Positions 36,566 to 47,734 of a stretch of 64,000 nucleotides of DNA are shown here, piece by piece. The DNA is taken from assembly GCF_003185895.1 (NCBI RefSeq), contig NZ_QHLY01000005.1, positions 705,476 through 769,475 on the forward strand. Direction: 5' to 3'. The notes under the pieces are model-generated. The model made no database searches. It had not been told where the DNA came from and saw nothing but the letters and a program-made list of their open reading frames with translations. The position numbers and the translations under genes were made by a program. This DNA comes from Cryobacterium arcticum. Its GTDB lineage: Bacteria > Actinomycetota > Actinomycetes > Actinomycetales > Microbacteriaceae. Position 1 is the first letter of the stretch. Each line of letters starts with the position of its first letter.

Positions 36566-37215
36566 GCGACGGCCTCGGTCGGGGCGGCCACCGTGAACGC
36601 GGCCTCGGTGCAGTCACGCAACTGCTCCACGGTGACGCCGGGAGCGAGTCGGGTGAGCAGCAGGCCGGCATCCGTGACGTCGAAGACCGCGAGGTCGGAG
36701 ATTATGCGGTCGACCACGGCCACGCCGGTCAATGGCAGGGTGCACTCGGCGACGATCTTGGCCGAGCCGTCGCGGGCGACGTGCTCGGTGAGCACCACGA
36801 CCCGCGGCGTGCCTGCGACGAGGTCCATGGCGCCGCCCATGCCCTTCACCATCTTGCCGGGGATGGTCCAGTTGGCCAGGTCGCCCGACCCGGAGACCTG
36901 CATGGCACCGAGGATGGCGACCTTGACGTGCCCGCCGCGGATCATGCCGAACGAGAGCGCGGAGTCGAACACCGACCCGCCGGGCAGCACCGTCACGGTC
37001 TGCTTGCCGGCATTGATCAGGTCGGCGTCCTCCTCGCCGTCAAGGGGGAACGGCCCCATGCCCAGCAGGCCGTTCTCGCTCTGCAGGGTGACCTGCACGC
37101 CATCCGGCAGGTTGTTGGCCACCAGGGTGGGGATGCCGATACCGAGGTTCACGTAGTCGCCGTCGGCCAGTTCGGTGGCCGCGATCGCGGCCATCTCGTC
37201 GCGGGTCCAACTCAT
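36562..37215 (-). CDS. 3-oxoacid CoA-transferase subunit B
   Basis: 217-residue small subunit of a SCOT/AtoDA-type CoA-transferase, moving CoA to acetoacetate. [14 protein letters not shown] near residue 25 and [13 protein letters not shown] near 80, with the catalytic Glu of ENG, are the family motifs. It overlaps the A-subunit gene and the thiolase gene by four bases each, implying coupled translation. Confidence 0.93.
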   Translation of the reverse strand: MSWTRDEMAAIAATELADGDYVNLGIGIPTLVANNLPDGVQVTLQSENGLLGMGPFPLDGEEDADLINAGKQTVTVLPGGSVFDSALSFGMIRGGHVKVAILGAMQVSGSGDLANWTIPGKMVKGMGGAMDLVAGTPRVVVLTEHVARDGSAKIVAECTLPLTGVAVVDRIISDLAVFDVTDAGLLLTRLAPGVTVEQLRDCTEAAFTVAAPTEAVA

Positions 37216-37952
37216 CGGAGGGCTCCTTCGGTGCTGAAAGTGCTGCTGACGGTGTCGCGCTGGCGCACGGTGCGCTGCTCGATCGGCTTCTCGCGGCTGG
37301 TGGCGGGCACGAGCCTCTGCACGAATACGCCGGGGGTGACCACGTGATTGGGGTCGAGCTCGCCAGCCAGCACGATGTGTTCGGCCTCGGCGATGGTGAG
37401 CCGCCCGGCGGTCGCGACCACCGGGTTGAAGTTGCGGGCGGTGTAGCGATAGGTGAGGTTGCCGGCGGTGTCGGCGGTGTGCGCGCGCACCAGGGCAACA
37501 TCGGCGACGATGGCGCGCTCCTGCACGTAGCGTTGGCCGTCGAAGTCGGCGTGCGGTTTGCCATCAGCAACCAGGGTGCCCACCCCGGTCTTGGTATAAA
37601 AGGCGGGGATGCCGGACCCGCCGGCCCGCAGACGCTCGGCGAGGGTGCCCTGGGGGCTGAACTCCACCTCCAGGCGGCCATCGAGGAGCTGCTCGGCGAA
37701 GAGCTTGTTCTCGCCCACGTAGGAGGCGATCACCTTGCGCACCTGGCCGGCTTCGAGCAGCAGGCCGAGACCGAGGCCGTCGATGCCCATGTTGTTCGAC
37801 ACCACGGTGAGGCCGGTGACGCCGGAGTCACGCACGGCCTCGATCAGGTCGGCGGGGATGCCGCTGAGGCCGAAGCCGCCGACCGCGAGCACGCAGCCAT
37901 CGGTGAGGGTGCCGGCCAGGGCTTCGGCGGCAGTGAGGTGCAGGGTGGTCAT
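37212..37952 (-). CDS. 3-oxoacid CoA-transferase subunit A
   Basis: 246-residue large partner of subunit [15 protein letters not shown] is the glycine-rich CoA-binding motif, and [26 protein letters not shown] and [16 protein letters not shown] are all typical. ATG 37952 is preceded by GGAGGAGATTCC, an excellent ribosome site. A 72-base gap separates it from the dehydrogenase gene upstream. Confidence 0.93.
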   Translation of the reverse strand: MTTLHLTAAEALAGTLTDGCVLAVGGFGLSGIPADLIEAVRDSGVTGLTVVSNNMGIDGLGLGLLLEAGQVRKVIASYVGENKLFAEQLLDGRLEVEFSPQGTLAERLRAGGSGIPAFYTKTGVGTLVADGKPHADFDGQRYVQERAIVADVALVRAHTADTAGNLTYRYTARNFNPVVATAGRLTIAEAEHIVLAGELDPNHVVTPGVFVQRLVPATSREKPIEQRTVRQRDTVSSTFSTEGALR

Positions 37953-38024
37953 CGGAATCTCCTCCGCTGGTGGAACAGGTGGGGGCGGGTCGAGCAAGAA
38001 TCGGGGGACGGATGGGCCGGCAGG

Positions 38025-38771
38025 TCAGGCGGTCCAGCCGCCGTCCATCACGTACGAGGAGCCGGTGACCATGGCCGCTTCGCGGGAGGCGAGGAAGGCC
38101 ACCAGGGCGGCGACCTCGTCGGGTTCGACGAGTCGTTTGATGGCGTTCTTCGCCAGGATCACCCCATGCATGACCTCGTCGGAGGGGATGCCGTGCGCCT
38201 CGGCCTGTGCCGCGATCTGGCTTTCCAGCAGCGGGGTGCGCACGTAGCCGGGGTTCACGCAGTTGCTGGTCACCCCGTGGTCGCCGCCCTCGAGCGCGGT
38301 CACCTTCGACAGGCCTTCGAGACCGTGCTTGGCGGTCACATAGGCCGATTTGAACGGCGAGGCGCGCAGCCCGTGCACCGAGGAGATGTTGATGATGCGT
38401 CCGTGCCCGGTGGCGTACATGTGTGGCAGGGCGGCCCGGATCAAGAGGAACGGCACCTCGAGCATGAGGGTCAGCATGCGGCGGAACTCGGCCGGGTCGA
38501 AGGCCTCGAGCGGGCTGATGGTCTGGTAGCCGGCGTTGTTCACCAGGATGTCTGCCGAGAGGGCCAGCTTTTCCAGCGGCGCGGTGTCGAGCAGGTCCAC
38601 GACCCAGGCCTCCCCGCGCACCTCCCCGGCCACCCGTTCGGCGGCTTCGGCGTCGCGGTCGGCGACGATCACGTGCGCGCCTTGGGCGGCCAGGGCGGCA
38701 GCGCAGGCCGCGCCGATGCCGCCGGCACCGCCGGTCACGAGGGCCGTCTGGCCGGAGAGGTCGGTCAACAT
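38025..38771 (-). CDS. 3-hydroxybutyrate dehydrogenase (SDR)
   Basis: 248-residue short-chain dehydrogenase. NAD motif TGGAGGIG, then NNAG, catalytic Ser in NISSVHGLRA and YxxxK in YVTAKHG, with NCVNPGYVRTPL after the active site. This last segment and the length fit D-3-hydroxybutyrate dehydrogenase, making acetoacetate. It shares one base (TGATG) with the end of the transporter gene. Context with CoA-transferase and thiolase supports the assignment. Confidence 0.9.
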   Translation of the reverse strand: MLTDLSGQTALVTGGAGGIGAACAAALAAQGAHVIVADRDAEAAERVAGEVRGEAWVVDLLDTAPLEKLALSADILVNNAGYQTISPLEAFDPAEFRRMLTLMLEVPFLLIRAALPHMYATGHGRIINISSVHGLRASPFKSAYVTAKHGLEGLSKVTALEGGDHGVTSNCVNPGYVRTPLLESQIAAQAEAHGIPSDEVMHGVILAKNAIKRLVEPDEVAALVAFLASREAAMVTGSSYVMDGGWTA

Positions 38772-40159
38772 CAGAGCGTTCCGGCGGGGGTGAGGCCGTG
38801 CTTGCGGGCATCCACCGCGTCGATCTCGCGGAGGGAGATGCCGCGGGTCTCCTTGAGGGTCACCACGGCAACCAGGGTGACGACGCAGGCGGCGGCCACG
38901 TAGAGGGCCACCGGAATCCAGGAGTCGAATTCCTTCAGCAGTGCCGTGGCGATGATCGGGGCCAGCGATCCGGCCAGGATCGAGGTGACCTGGTAGCCGA
39001 GGGACACGCCGGAGTAGCGCATCCGTGTGGGGAACATCTCGGCCATGATGGCGGGCTGGCCGGCGTACATCAGGGCGTGGAAGCACAGGCCGATGGTGAT
39101 GGCCAACACGATCAGTGCCGGGTTCTGGGTGTCGAACATCGGGAAGGCGAAGAACGCCCAGGTGGAGCCGAGGACGGCGCCGGCGAAGTAGACGGGCTTG
39201 CGGCCGACGCGGTCGGAGAGCCGGCCGACCTGCGGGATCACCAGGAAGTGCACGACGTGGGCGATCAGCAGGGCCAGAAGCAGGCTGCTGGTGTTGTACT
39301 CCCACACCGTGACCAGGTAGACGATGGAGAAGCTCACGATGATGTAGTACAGGATGTTCTCCGCGAAGCGCAGGCCCATGGCACCGAGGATGCCCTTCGG
39401 GTACTTGCGCACGACCTCCATCACGCCGTAGCTGATGGCCTTCTCGGCCTCGACCTGGGCGCGGGCCTCGAGGAAGATCGGCGCCTCGCTGACGTGGGTG
39501 CGGATGTAGTAGCCGACCACGACGATGATGGCGGACAGCCAGAACGCCACGCGCCAGCCCCAGCTGAGGAACTGGTCGGCGGGCAGGGTCCACGACATGG
39601 TCAGGAGAACGAGGGTGGCGAGCAGGTTGCCCACCGGAACCGCCGACTGGGGCCAGCTGGACCAGAAACCACGGGACTGGTTCGGGCTGTGCTCGGCCAC
39701 GAGCAGCACGGCGCCGCCCCACTCGCCGCCGACGGCGAAGCCCTGGATGAACCGCAGTGCCACGAGCAGGGCGGGCGCCCAGTAGCCGATGGTGTCGAAG
39801 CCGGGCAGGCAACCCATCAGGAAGGTGGCGACACCGACCAGGATGATCGTGACCTGCAGAGTGTGCTTGCGACCGAGCTTGTCGCCGATCTGGCCGAAGA
39901 CGATCCCGCCGAGCGGCCGGGCGATGAAGCCCACCGCGTAGGTGAGGAACGCGGCGATGATGCCGTCGAGCTGGCTGCCGGCGTTCGGGAAGAAGACCGT
40001 GGCGAAGACCAGGCTCGCGGCCGTGGCATAGAGGAAGAATTCGTACCACTCGACGACGGTTCCCACCATCGAGGCGGCCACGATCTTCTTCAGGCCCGAG
40101 GTCTCTGTGGTGTGGGATGGGCCGCTGGTGGCGGTGGTGACACGCGAATTCGCGCTCAT
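38771..40159 (-). CDS. MHS-family MFS transporter (metabolite:H+ symporter)
   Basis: 462-residue 12-segment transporter of the metabolite:H+ symporter family (relatives carry citrate, ketoglutarate, shikimate and similar acids). VVEWYEFFLYATAASLVF in the first helix and FGQIGDKLGRKHTL after the second are diagnostic. I chose ATG 40159, preceded by AAGGAG; ATG 40189 lacks a site. First gene of the ketone-body operon and probably the 3-hydroxybutyrate or acetoacetate importer (inference). Confidence 0.9.
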   Translation of the reverse strand: MSANSRVTTATSGPSHTTETSGLKKIVAASMVGTVVEWYEFFLYATAASLVFATVFFPNAGSQLDGIIAAFLTYAVGFIARPLGGIVFGQIGDKLGRKHTLQVTIILVGVATFLMGCLPGFDTIGYWAPALLVALRFIQGFAVGGEWGGAVLLVAEHSPNQSRGFWSSWPQSAVPVGNLLATLVLLTMSWTLPADQFLSWGWRVAFWLSAIIVVVGYYIRTHVSEAPIFLEARAQVEAEKAISYGVMEVVRKYPKGILGAMGLRFAENILYYIIVSFSIVYLVTVWEYNTSSLLLALLIAHVVHFLVIPQVGRLSDRVGRKPVYFAGAVLGSTWAFFAFPMFDTQNPALIVLAITIGLCFHALMYAGQPAIMAEMFPTRMRYSGVSLGYQVTSILAGSLAPIIATALLKEFDSWIPVALYVAAACVVTLVAVVTLKETRGISLREIDAVDARKHGLTPAGTL

Positions 40160-40297
40160 GGGGGTCTCCTTGAGTATCGGCATTGACACTGGATGGGGGA
40201 AGGCGTGCCGGCCGGCTCGCGATGTGCGGACGGTGAACGGCTCCCCTGAGTATTCCTCGCGGAGAATCCTGCGGCAATGACCACTTAACCACTCCCG

Positions 40298-40315
40298 ATG
40301 TGCATAATTGCAGAT
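40298..40315 (+). promoter_or_regulatory. Operator-like dyad and promoter at the LysR gene start
   Basis: ATGTGCATAATTGCAGAT is a dyad of the form ATnTGCA-N4-TGCAnAT. Its centre includes CATAAT (40303-40308), a -10-like element seven bases before ATG 40316, so the LysR mRNA may be leaderless. The overlap suggests autorepression by the LysR protein and perhaps control of the divergent ketone-body operon. Confidence 0.55.
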
Positions 40316-41248
40316 ATGTCAGATTCGCCCGCCGGCGCGCCCGCCAATCCCGACGACCTGCTGGTGCTGCTCGCGGTCGCGCGCACCGGCCGTTTCACCA
40401 CCGCGGCGGAGTCGCTCGGCCTCAACCACACCACCATCTCCCGCCGCATCTCGGCGCTCGAAACCGCGCTGGGCGGGCGGGTGCTCTCCCGCAGCGCGGG
40501 TGGCTGGGCACTCACCGACCTGGGCACCCGGGCGGTGCGCGCTGCCGAGAACGTGGAGGCAGCGCTGGACCTGCTGGGCGGCGCGGCCGATGCGCCCCGG
40601 GAACTGTCAGGTGTCGTTCGGCTGTCGGCCACGGATGGCTTCAGCGCGTTCATCGCCGCCCCGGCGGTGGCGAGGTTGCAACGAAAGCATCCGCTGCTGC
40701 GGGTGGAGATCGTCACCGTGACCCGGCAGGCGCTGCAGCACCGTTCCGGACTCGACATCGAGGTGGTGGTCGGCCGCCCGCAGGCGCACCGGGCGGAGGC
40801 GTTCGAGCTGGGCCGGTACACCCTGGGCATGTACGCCTCGCGGGAGTACCTGGAGCGCAACGGCACGCCCGCCAGCGTGGCCGAGCTGGTCGAGCATCCG
40901 CTGGTCTACTTCGTGGACTCGATGTTGCAGGTGGACGACCTGGATGCGCCCCGCCGGCTGGTGCCGACCATGCGCGGGTCGCTGAGCTCCACCAACGTGT
41001 TCGTGCAGATCGAGGCCACCCGGGTGGGCGGCGGCATCGGCCTGCTGCCCTGCTTCATGGCCGACCGGCACGACGACCTGGTGCGGCTGCTACCGGCCGA
41101 GTTCGCCGAGGAGCTGCCCTACTGGATGGTGCTGCGGCCCGAGGCCCAACGCCAGCCGGTGATCGCGGCCGTGGTGGACGCCCTGCGCGCCCAAATGCTG
41201 GCGGTGGCGCCGGCCCTCCGCGGCCAGAACCCAGTTCGCGAGCCGTGA
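40316..41248 (+). CDS. LysR-family transcriptional regulator
   Basis: 310-residue LysR protein. The N-terminal winged helix (LAVARTGRFTTAAESLGLNHTTISRRISALETALG) is complete, and the effector domain follows from about residue 85. ATG 40316 is preferred to the ATG at 40298, which lies inside the operator dyad. Divergent from the ketone-body operon, so it is the likely activator of that operon. Its last codons and stop lie in the first arm of the 61-bp hairpin repeat shared with cueP. Confidence 0.9.
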   Translation: MSDSPAGAPANPDDLLVLLAVARTGRFTTAAESLGLNHTTISRRISALETALGGRVLSRSAGGWALTDLGTRAVRAAENVEAALDLLGGAADAPRELSGVVRLSATDGFSAFIAAPAVARLQRKHPLLRVEIVTVTRQALQHRSGLDIEVVVGRPQAHRAEAFELGRYTLGMYASREYLERNGTPASVAELVEHPLVYFVDSMLQVDDLDAPRRLVPTMRGSLSSTNVFVQIEATRVGGGIGLLPCFMADRHDDLVRLLPAEFAEELPYWMVLRPEAQRQPVIAAVVDALRAQMLAVAPALRGQNPVREP

Positions 41249-41297
41249 CCTAAGCCCCGAAAATCCCGAACTTCAGGTGCTCAGGTCACAGCTCGCG
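41237..41297. repeat. 61-bp hairpin repeat, copy 1 (between lysR and cueP)
   Basis: Left arm CGCGAGCCGTGACCT and right arm AGGTCACAGCTCGCG pair at 14 of 15 positions. The left arm contains the LysR stop codon and the right arm the cueP stop codon. Same length and layout as the copy at 41998-42058; arm differences are compensated, so pairing is conserved. Confidence 0.85.
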
Positions 41298-41912
41298 GGG
41301 GTGCAGCTCTGCGGTTGTGACGCAGGTGGGGTCTTCGGCGCGGGTGCCCAGGGCCAGCTCAGCCGTGTTCTCGCCGTCGTCGATGAGCACGGTGATGTCC
41401 AGGCCTGCCGGCAGCGTCACGTCGAAGAACCCGTTGTCGTAGGTGGTGACCTCGTCGTCGAAGAGCACCTTCGCACTCGCGTCATCGGTGATGGTCACGT
41501 GGAAATCCTCGTCGCCGAGCTCACCGACGCAGGTGGTGAGCGAGTGGTAGAAGCACTCGTGGGTGTCGGTGAGGTACGGGGCGATGGAGAGATGGAACTC
41601 GTCCTCGGGCAGGGCGAGACTGATCTCGTCGTTCCCGCTGGAGAGAAGCAGCTCGCCGACCCGCACGGAGGCCATCAGCCCGTCGGGGCGGTCCGCGAGC
41701 GGCTGCGCCTGCAGCTGCTCGATCAGGTCGGGCGCGGTGGCCGGAGCCTCGATGTCGTAGCTCGCGAGCATGGCGTCGGCCTTCGCACCCAGTCCGGCGG
41801 ATGCGCCGGTGCCGGTCGAGTCGGCTGCCGACCCGCCTCCGCCGGTGCAGGCGGTGAGGGACAGGAGCAGGAGGGCGGCGCCGAGGCCAACGAGGGTTCG
41901 TGAACGGTTCAT
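41286..41912 (-). CDS. cueP: CueP-family copper-binding lipoprotein
   Basis: 208-residue exported protein. The signal peptide ends in the lipobox LTAC (Cys22). The core THECFYHSLTTCVGE with two Cys and two His, plus the C-terminal Cys in DPTCVTTAEL, match the CueP family; Salmonella CueP is a periplasmic copper-binding protein that helps metallate superoxide dismutase. An actinobacterial lipoprotein version would act at the outer face of the membrane. No copper regulator or pump lies next to it. The gene is flanked by two copies of the 61-bp repeat. Confidence 0.85.
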   Translation of the reverse strand: MNRSRTLVGLGAALLLLSLTACTGGGGSAADSTGTGASAGLGAKADAMLASYDIEAPATAPDLIEQLQAQPLADRPDGLMASVRVGELLLSSGNDEISLALPEDEFHLSIAPYLTDTHECFYHSLTTCVGELGDEDFHVTITDDASAKVLFDDEVTTYDNGFFDVTLPAGLDITVLIDDGENTAELALGTRAEDPTCVTTAELHPREL

Positions 41913-41997
41913 GATTCCAGCGTCGCCGCATCACTTCGGCGGTCGTAGTGACCAAAGACCCCACGCCCGGTACTCCCAGCTTCGGGCGTTCCCGGCT

Positions 41998-42058
41998 CGC
42001 GAACCGTGAGCTGAGCCCCAGAATTTTCGACTTTTGGGTGCTTTGCTCACGGTTCGCG
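41998..42058. repeat. 61-bp hairpin repeat, copy 2 (upstream of cueP)
   Basis: Left arm CGCGAACCGTGAGC and right arm GCTCACGGTTCGCG are perfectly complementary over 14 bases. The interior AGCCCC...GGGTGCT can pair as well. It is the same length as copy 1 and alignable throughout. Confidence 0.88.
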
Positions 42059-42148
42059 GATGGGCGTGAGGTCGCGCTACGTGCCCACACCGAGCCCTGG
42101 GGCCTCCCACCGGTCGAGGCCCCTTTCCTCAGTCGAGCCCCCTTTCCG

Positions 42149-42360
42149 CTGGTCGAGCTTGTCGAGACCTGGTGACCCAGCCTGCGGAAGTTCACGCCTC
42201 GTTGGTCGAGCTTGTCGAGACCTGGTGACCTGGTCTGCATCTCGTGCCCGGCGTCGTTCCGGTCGCGACGGTCGTCGTTCTTGCGGGATCTCGACAGGCT
42301 CGATCAGCGGCGGTGTGCGCCTGGAGGACGGCTTGGGGGATCTCGACAGGCTCGATCAGT
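42149..42360. repeat. Cluster of four TCGA-rich intergenic repeats in opposed orientation
   Basis: CTGGTCGAGCTTGTCGAGAC occurs at 42149, and its near-identical copy starts at 42203, both followed by CTGGTGACC. Two reverse copies reading GGATCTCGACAGGCTCGATCAG start at 42285 and 42335 (positions approximate to one or two bases). The pairs face each other. Same family as the repeats at 9598-9719. Confidence 0.75.
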
Positions 42361-42429
42361 GGTGGGGGGATCAATCAGCGGATGGGGCTCGATCGACGGT
42401 GCAGGCTCGATCAGCGGGTGGGAGGGGGA

Positions 42430-42435
42430 TAGCCT
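42430..42435 (+). promoter_or_regulatory. Candidate leaderless -10 element of the kinase gene
   Basis: TAGCCT ends six bases before ATG 42442, without a ribosome site between. Confidence 0.45.
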
Positions 42436-42441
42436 GAGCGG

Positions 42442-43257
42442 ATGCAGGAGTCGTCGCCCGAGATGCACCGGCTGATGGCCGCGTGGGGCGTGACGCCCTC
42501 CGGCCCGCCTCAGCTCACGCCGTCGAGCGAGCTCATCGCGGGCGTTCGGCAGGACCTCCCGGTGATGCTGAAAATCGCTCTGGTCGACGAGGAGGTCCGG
42601 GGCGGCGCGCTGCTGGACTGGTGGGGCGGCCGGGGCGCCGCGACGGTGCTGCAACGCGAGGACCGCGCCATCCTGATGGTGCGGGCCACCGGCCCGCGCG
42701 ACCTCGCGGTCATGGCCGCGACCGGGCGGGACGCGGCCGCCACTGAAATCCTCGTGCAGGCCGCGCTGGCCCTGCATGACCACCCGGCGCCGGCACCGCA
42801 CGACGGGGTCGATCTCGTGCCCCTCCGGGACTGGTTCCACGACCTGCTGGTGGCCGACACCGCCGATCCGCTCCTGCAGCGTGCCGCCCTCCTGGCCGAG
42901 CGGCTGCTGACCACCACGGCGCCGGCGGCTGTGACGGTGCTGCACGGCGACATCCATCACGGCAACGTGCTCGACTTCGGCGACCGCTGGGCGGCCATCG
43001 ACCCGAAGGGCCTGATCGGCCACCGCGCCTTCGACCTCGCCAACATCCTCTGCAACCCCACAGAGGCGGCCGCGCTCGATCACCTCGAGGAGCGTCTGGG
43101 CACCATCAGCCGGCTGGCGGCACTCACTCCGTCGGTGCTTCGCGAGTGGACGATCGCCTGGTGCGGGCTGTCCCTGATCTGGAGCCGCGAAGACACGGGC
43201 CGGAACTGGCACACCCGATCCGCACGGGCGATCGCCGAGCGCCTGCTCATCGGCTGA
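42442..43257 (+). CDS. APH-type phosphotransferase (streptomycin 6-kinase-like)
   Basis: 271-residue kinase-fold protein resembling APH(6)/hydroxyurea phosphotransferases. The catalytic loop VLHGDIHHGNVLDF and metal-binding AIDPKGLIGHRAFDLAN are intact. The N-lobe shows the nucleotide-binding lysine candidate in VMLKIALVDEE. Members inactivate streptomycin, but many chromosomal homologues have unknown substrates, so resistance should not be assumed. It is solitary, preceded by repeats and followed by the second beta-glucoside locus. Confidence 0.85.
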   Translation: MQESSPEMHRLMAAWGVTPSGPPQLTPSSELIAGVRQDLPVMLKIALVDEEVRGGALLDWWGGRGAATVLQREDRAILMVRATGPRDLAVMAATGRDAAATEILVQAALALHDHPAPAPHDGVDLVPLRDWFHDLLVADTADPLLQRAALLAERLLTTTAPAAVTVLHGDIHHGNVLDFGDRWAAIDPKGLIGHRAFDLANILCNPTEAAALDHLEERLGTISRLAALTPSVLREWTIAWCGLSLIWSREDTGRNWHTRSARAIAERLLIG

Positions 43258-43327
43258 GAGGTCGGTGGCCAGGGACCGCGTTGACCGGGTGTCACGGCTC
43301 ACGTGGAACGCGTGTTATCTTTGTGGC

Positions 43328-43358
43328 GGACATGTGACTGGTCGTGCAGGCAGGATCC
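43328..43358 (+). promoter_or_regulatory. Divergent RAT of the second beta-glucoside operon
   Basis: A 31-base element begins GGACATGTGACTGGTCGTG and ends GCAGGCAGGATCC. It keeps the RAT features TGTnACTG and GCAGGC and the outer GGA/TCC pairing but differs from the first RAT (GTGA for GTTA, GCAGGA for GCAAAA). Its 3' part overlaps the first arm of the following terminator, as in a functional RAT. Confidence 0.7.
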
Positions 43359-43398
43359 GACGAAACGCTTTTGAAGCGGGACGTTGGGTCCTTTTTTT
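43352..43398 (+). terminator. Intrinsic terminator of the second beta-glucoside leader
   Basis: AGGATCCGACG (43352-43362) pairs with CGTTGGGTCCT (43382-43392) with two G-T wobbles, enclosing CGCTT-TTG-AAGCG. A run of seven T residues follows. It lies 66 bases before the PTS start. Confidence 0.88.
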
Positions 43399-43464
43399 GT
43401 GCCCGAACGAGCCGGGAACGCATTGAAGCGTGTGCGCATGCCATCGGTTTCCAACGGAGGACCC

Positions 43465-46786
<3,322 letters not shown>

Positions 46787-46827
46787 GCTTCATCGTTCCA
46801 CTGCTCACCACGTCGACGGAGACAAGT

Positions 46828-47658
46828 ATGCAGACCATCAAGAAAGTGCTCAACTCGTCAGTTGTGCTCGTCGTCGACGAGCGTGGCGTCGAGAGGGTGC
46901 TGCTGGGCCGGGGAATCGGTTTCGGGGCGAAAGCCGGTTCCGAGATCCCCGGCTCGGCCGTCGACCAGGTGTTCGTGGCACTCGCCGATGCCGACCAGCG
47001 CAATCTGGTGGAACTGCTCGCGCAGATCCCGGCGGAGTTCGTGGACCTCACCCGGGCGATCGTGGCGGACGCCGATGCGCACGGGCTGCACCTCGATCCG
47101 CACATCTATCTCGCGCTCACCGATCACCTGCACTTCGCGGTCGAACGCCAACGCCGCGGGCTGCAGGTGGTCAACCGGCTGGCCTGGGAGATGCGCACGG
47201 TCTACCCGACGCACTACGCCGTGGGCGAGCGCGCCGTCGTGGCGCTGCGCGAACGTCTCGGCGTAGACCTGCCCGCCGACGAGGCCGCGAACGTCGCCTT
47301 CCACCTCGCCAACGCCGAGGTCGGCAAGGCCGGGGTCGATTCGATGCGGATCGTCGAGTTGATCCGGGCGATCACCACGATCATCCAGCACACCAGCCCG
47401 GTGCAGGTGAACCGCGACGACCTGCATTCCGCCCGGTTCGTCGCCCACCTGCAGTACTTCTCCGAGCGCTTCTTCGCCGGGCGGCTGTTGGAGAGCGCCG
47501 ACGACTTCCTCTTCTCCAGCCTCAGCGAACGCTACCCCCGCGCCGTGGCCTCGGCCGAACGCGTGCGCGCGTTCGTGCTGGCCGAGCACGGCGCGGCGCT
47601 GCCCAACGAGGAGGTTGCCTTCCTCGCCCTGCACATCGCGCGCGCCGCGCCCGAGTAA
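46828..47658 (+). CDS. licT: BglG/LicT-family antiterminator, second copy
   Basis: 276-residue antiterminator. The RNA-binding domain reads IKKVLNSSVVLVVDERG and LLGRGIGFG. PRD1 has His in TDHLHFAVE and FHLANAE; PRD2 has His in VAHLQYFSERF and LHIARA. Unlike the first locus, where the antiterminator precedes the RAT, this gene is last in its operon and so depends on read-through of its own terminator (positive feedback). It is clearly diverged from the first LicT, matching the divergent RAT. Confidence 0.93.
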   Translation: MQTIKKVLNSSVVLVVDERGVERVLLGRGIGFGAKAGSEIPGSAVDQVFVALADADQRNLVELLAQIPAEFVDLTRAIVADADAHGLHLDPHIYLALTDHLHFAVERQRRGLQVVNRLAWEMRTVYPTHYAVGERAVVALRERLGVDLPADEAANVAFHLANAEVGKAGVDSMRIVELIRAITTIIQHTSPVQVNRDDLHSARFVAHLQYFSERFFAGRLLESADDFLFSSLSERYPRAVASAERVRAFVLAEHGAALPNEEVAFLALHIARAAPE

Positions 47659-47686
47659 TCAGACCACCGAAAGGCACCATCCCCCT

Positions 47687-47734
47687 ATGGCCCAGCGCTT
47701 CACCACCAACACCACCGACCCGGATGCCGCATGA
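47687..47734 (+). CDS. Possible 15-residue leader peptide
   Basis: ATG at 47687, preceded at 12 bases by GAAAGG, opens a frame encoding MAQRFTTNTTDPDAA. Its stop overlaps the start of the phosphatase gene (ATGA). The phosphatase has no ribosome site of its own, so the short frame could couple translation. Only the sequence arrangement supports it. Confidence 0.35.
   Translation: MAQRFTTNTTDPDAA

Larger units (their letters stand above)
41913..42441. other. Repeat-rich intergenic region
   Basis: 529 bases without a supportable gene. It holds the upstream region of cueP, the second 61-bp hairpin (41998-42058), four TCGA-rich repeats (42149-42360) and a -10-like element of the kinase gene. Frames that stay open here are short and composed of repeat sequence. 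Confidence 0.7.

Noticed and set aside
42442-43257. Calling the kinase gene a streptomycin-resistance gene
   Set aside because: Kinase motifs are clear, but substrate-specific residues cannot be judged, and chromosomal homologues often have no resistance role.
43281-43320. TTGACC and TTATCT as a promoter pair for the second beta-glucoside operon
   Set aside because: The spacing of about 28 bases is too long for a normal sigma-70-type promoter; only the RAT and terminator are supported.
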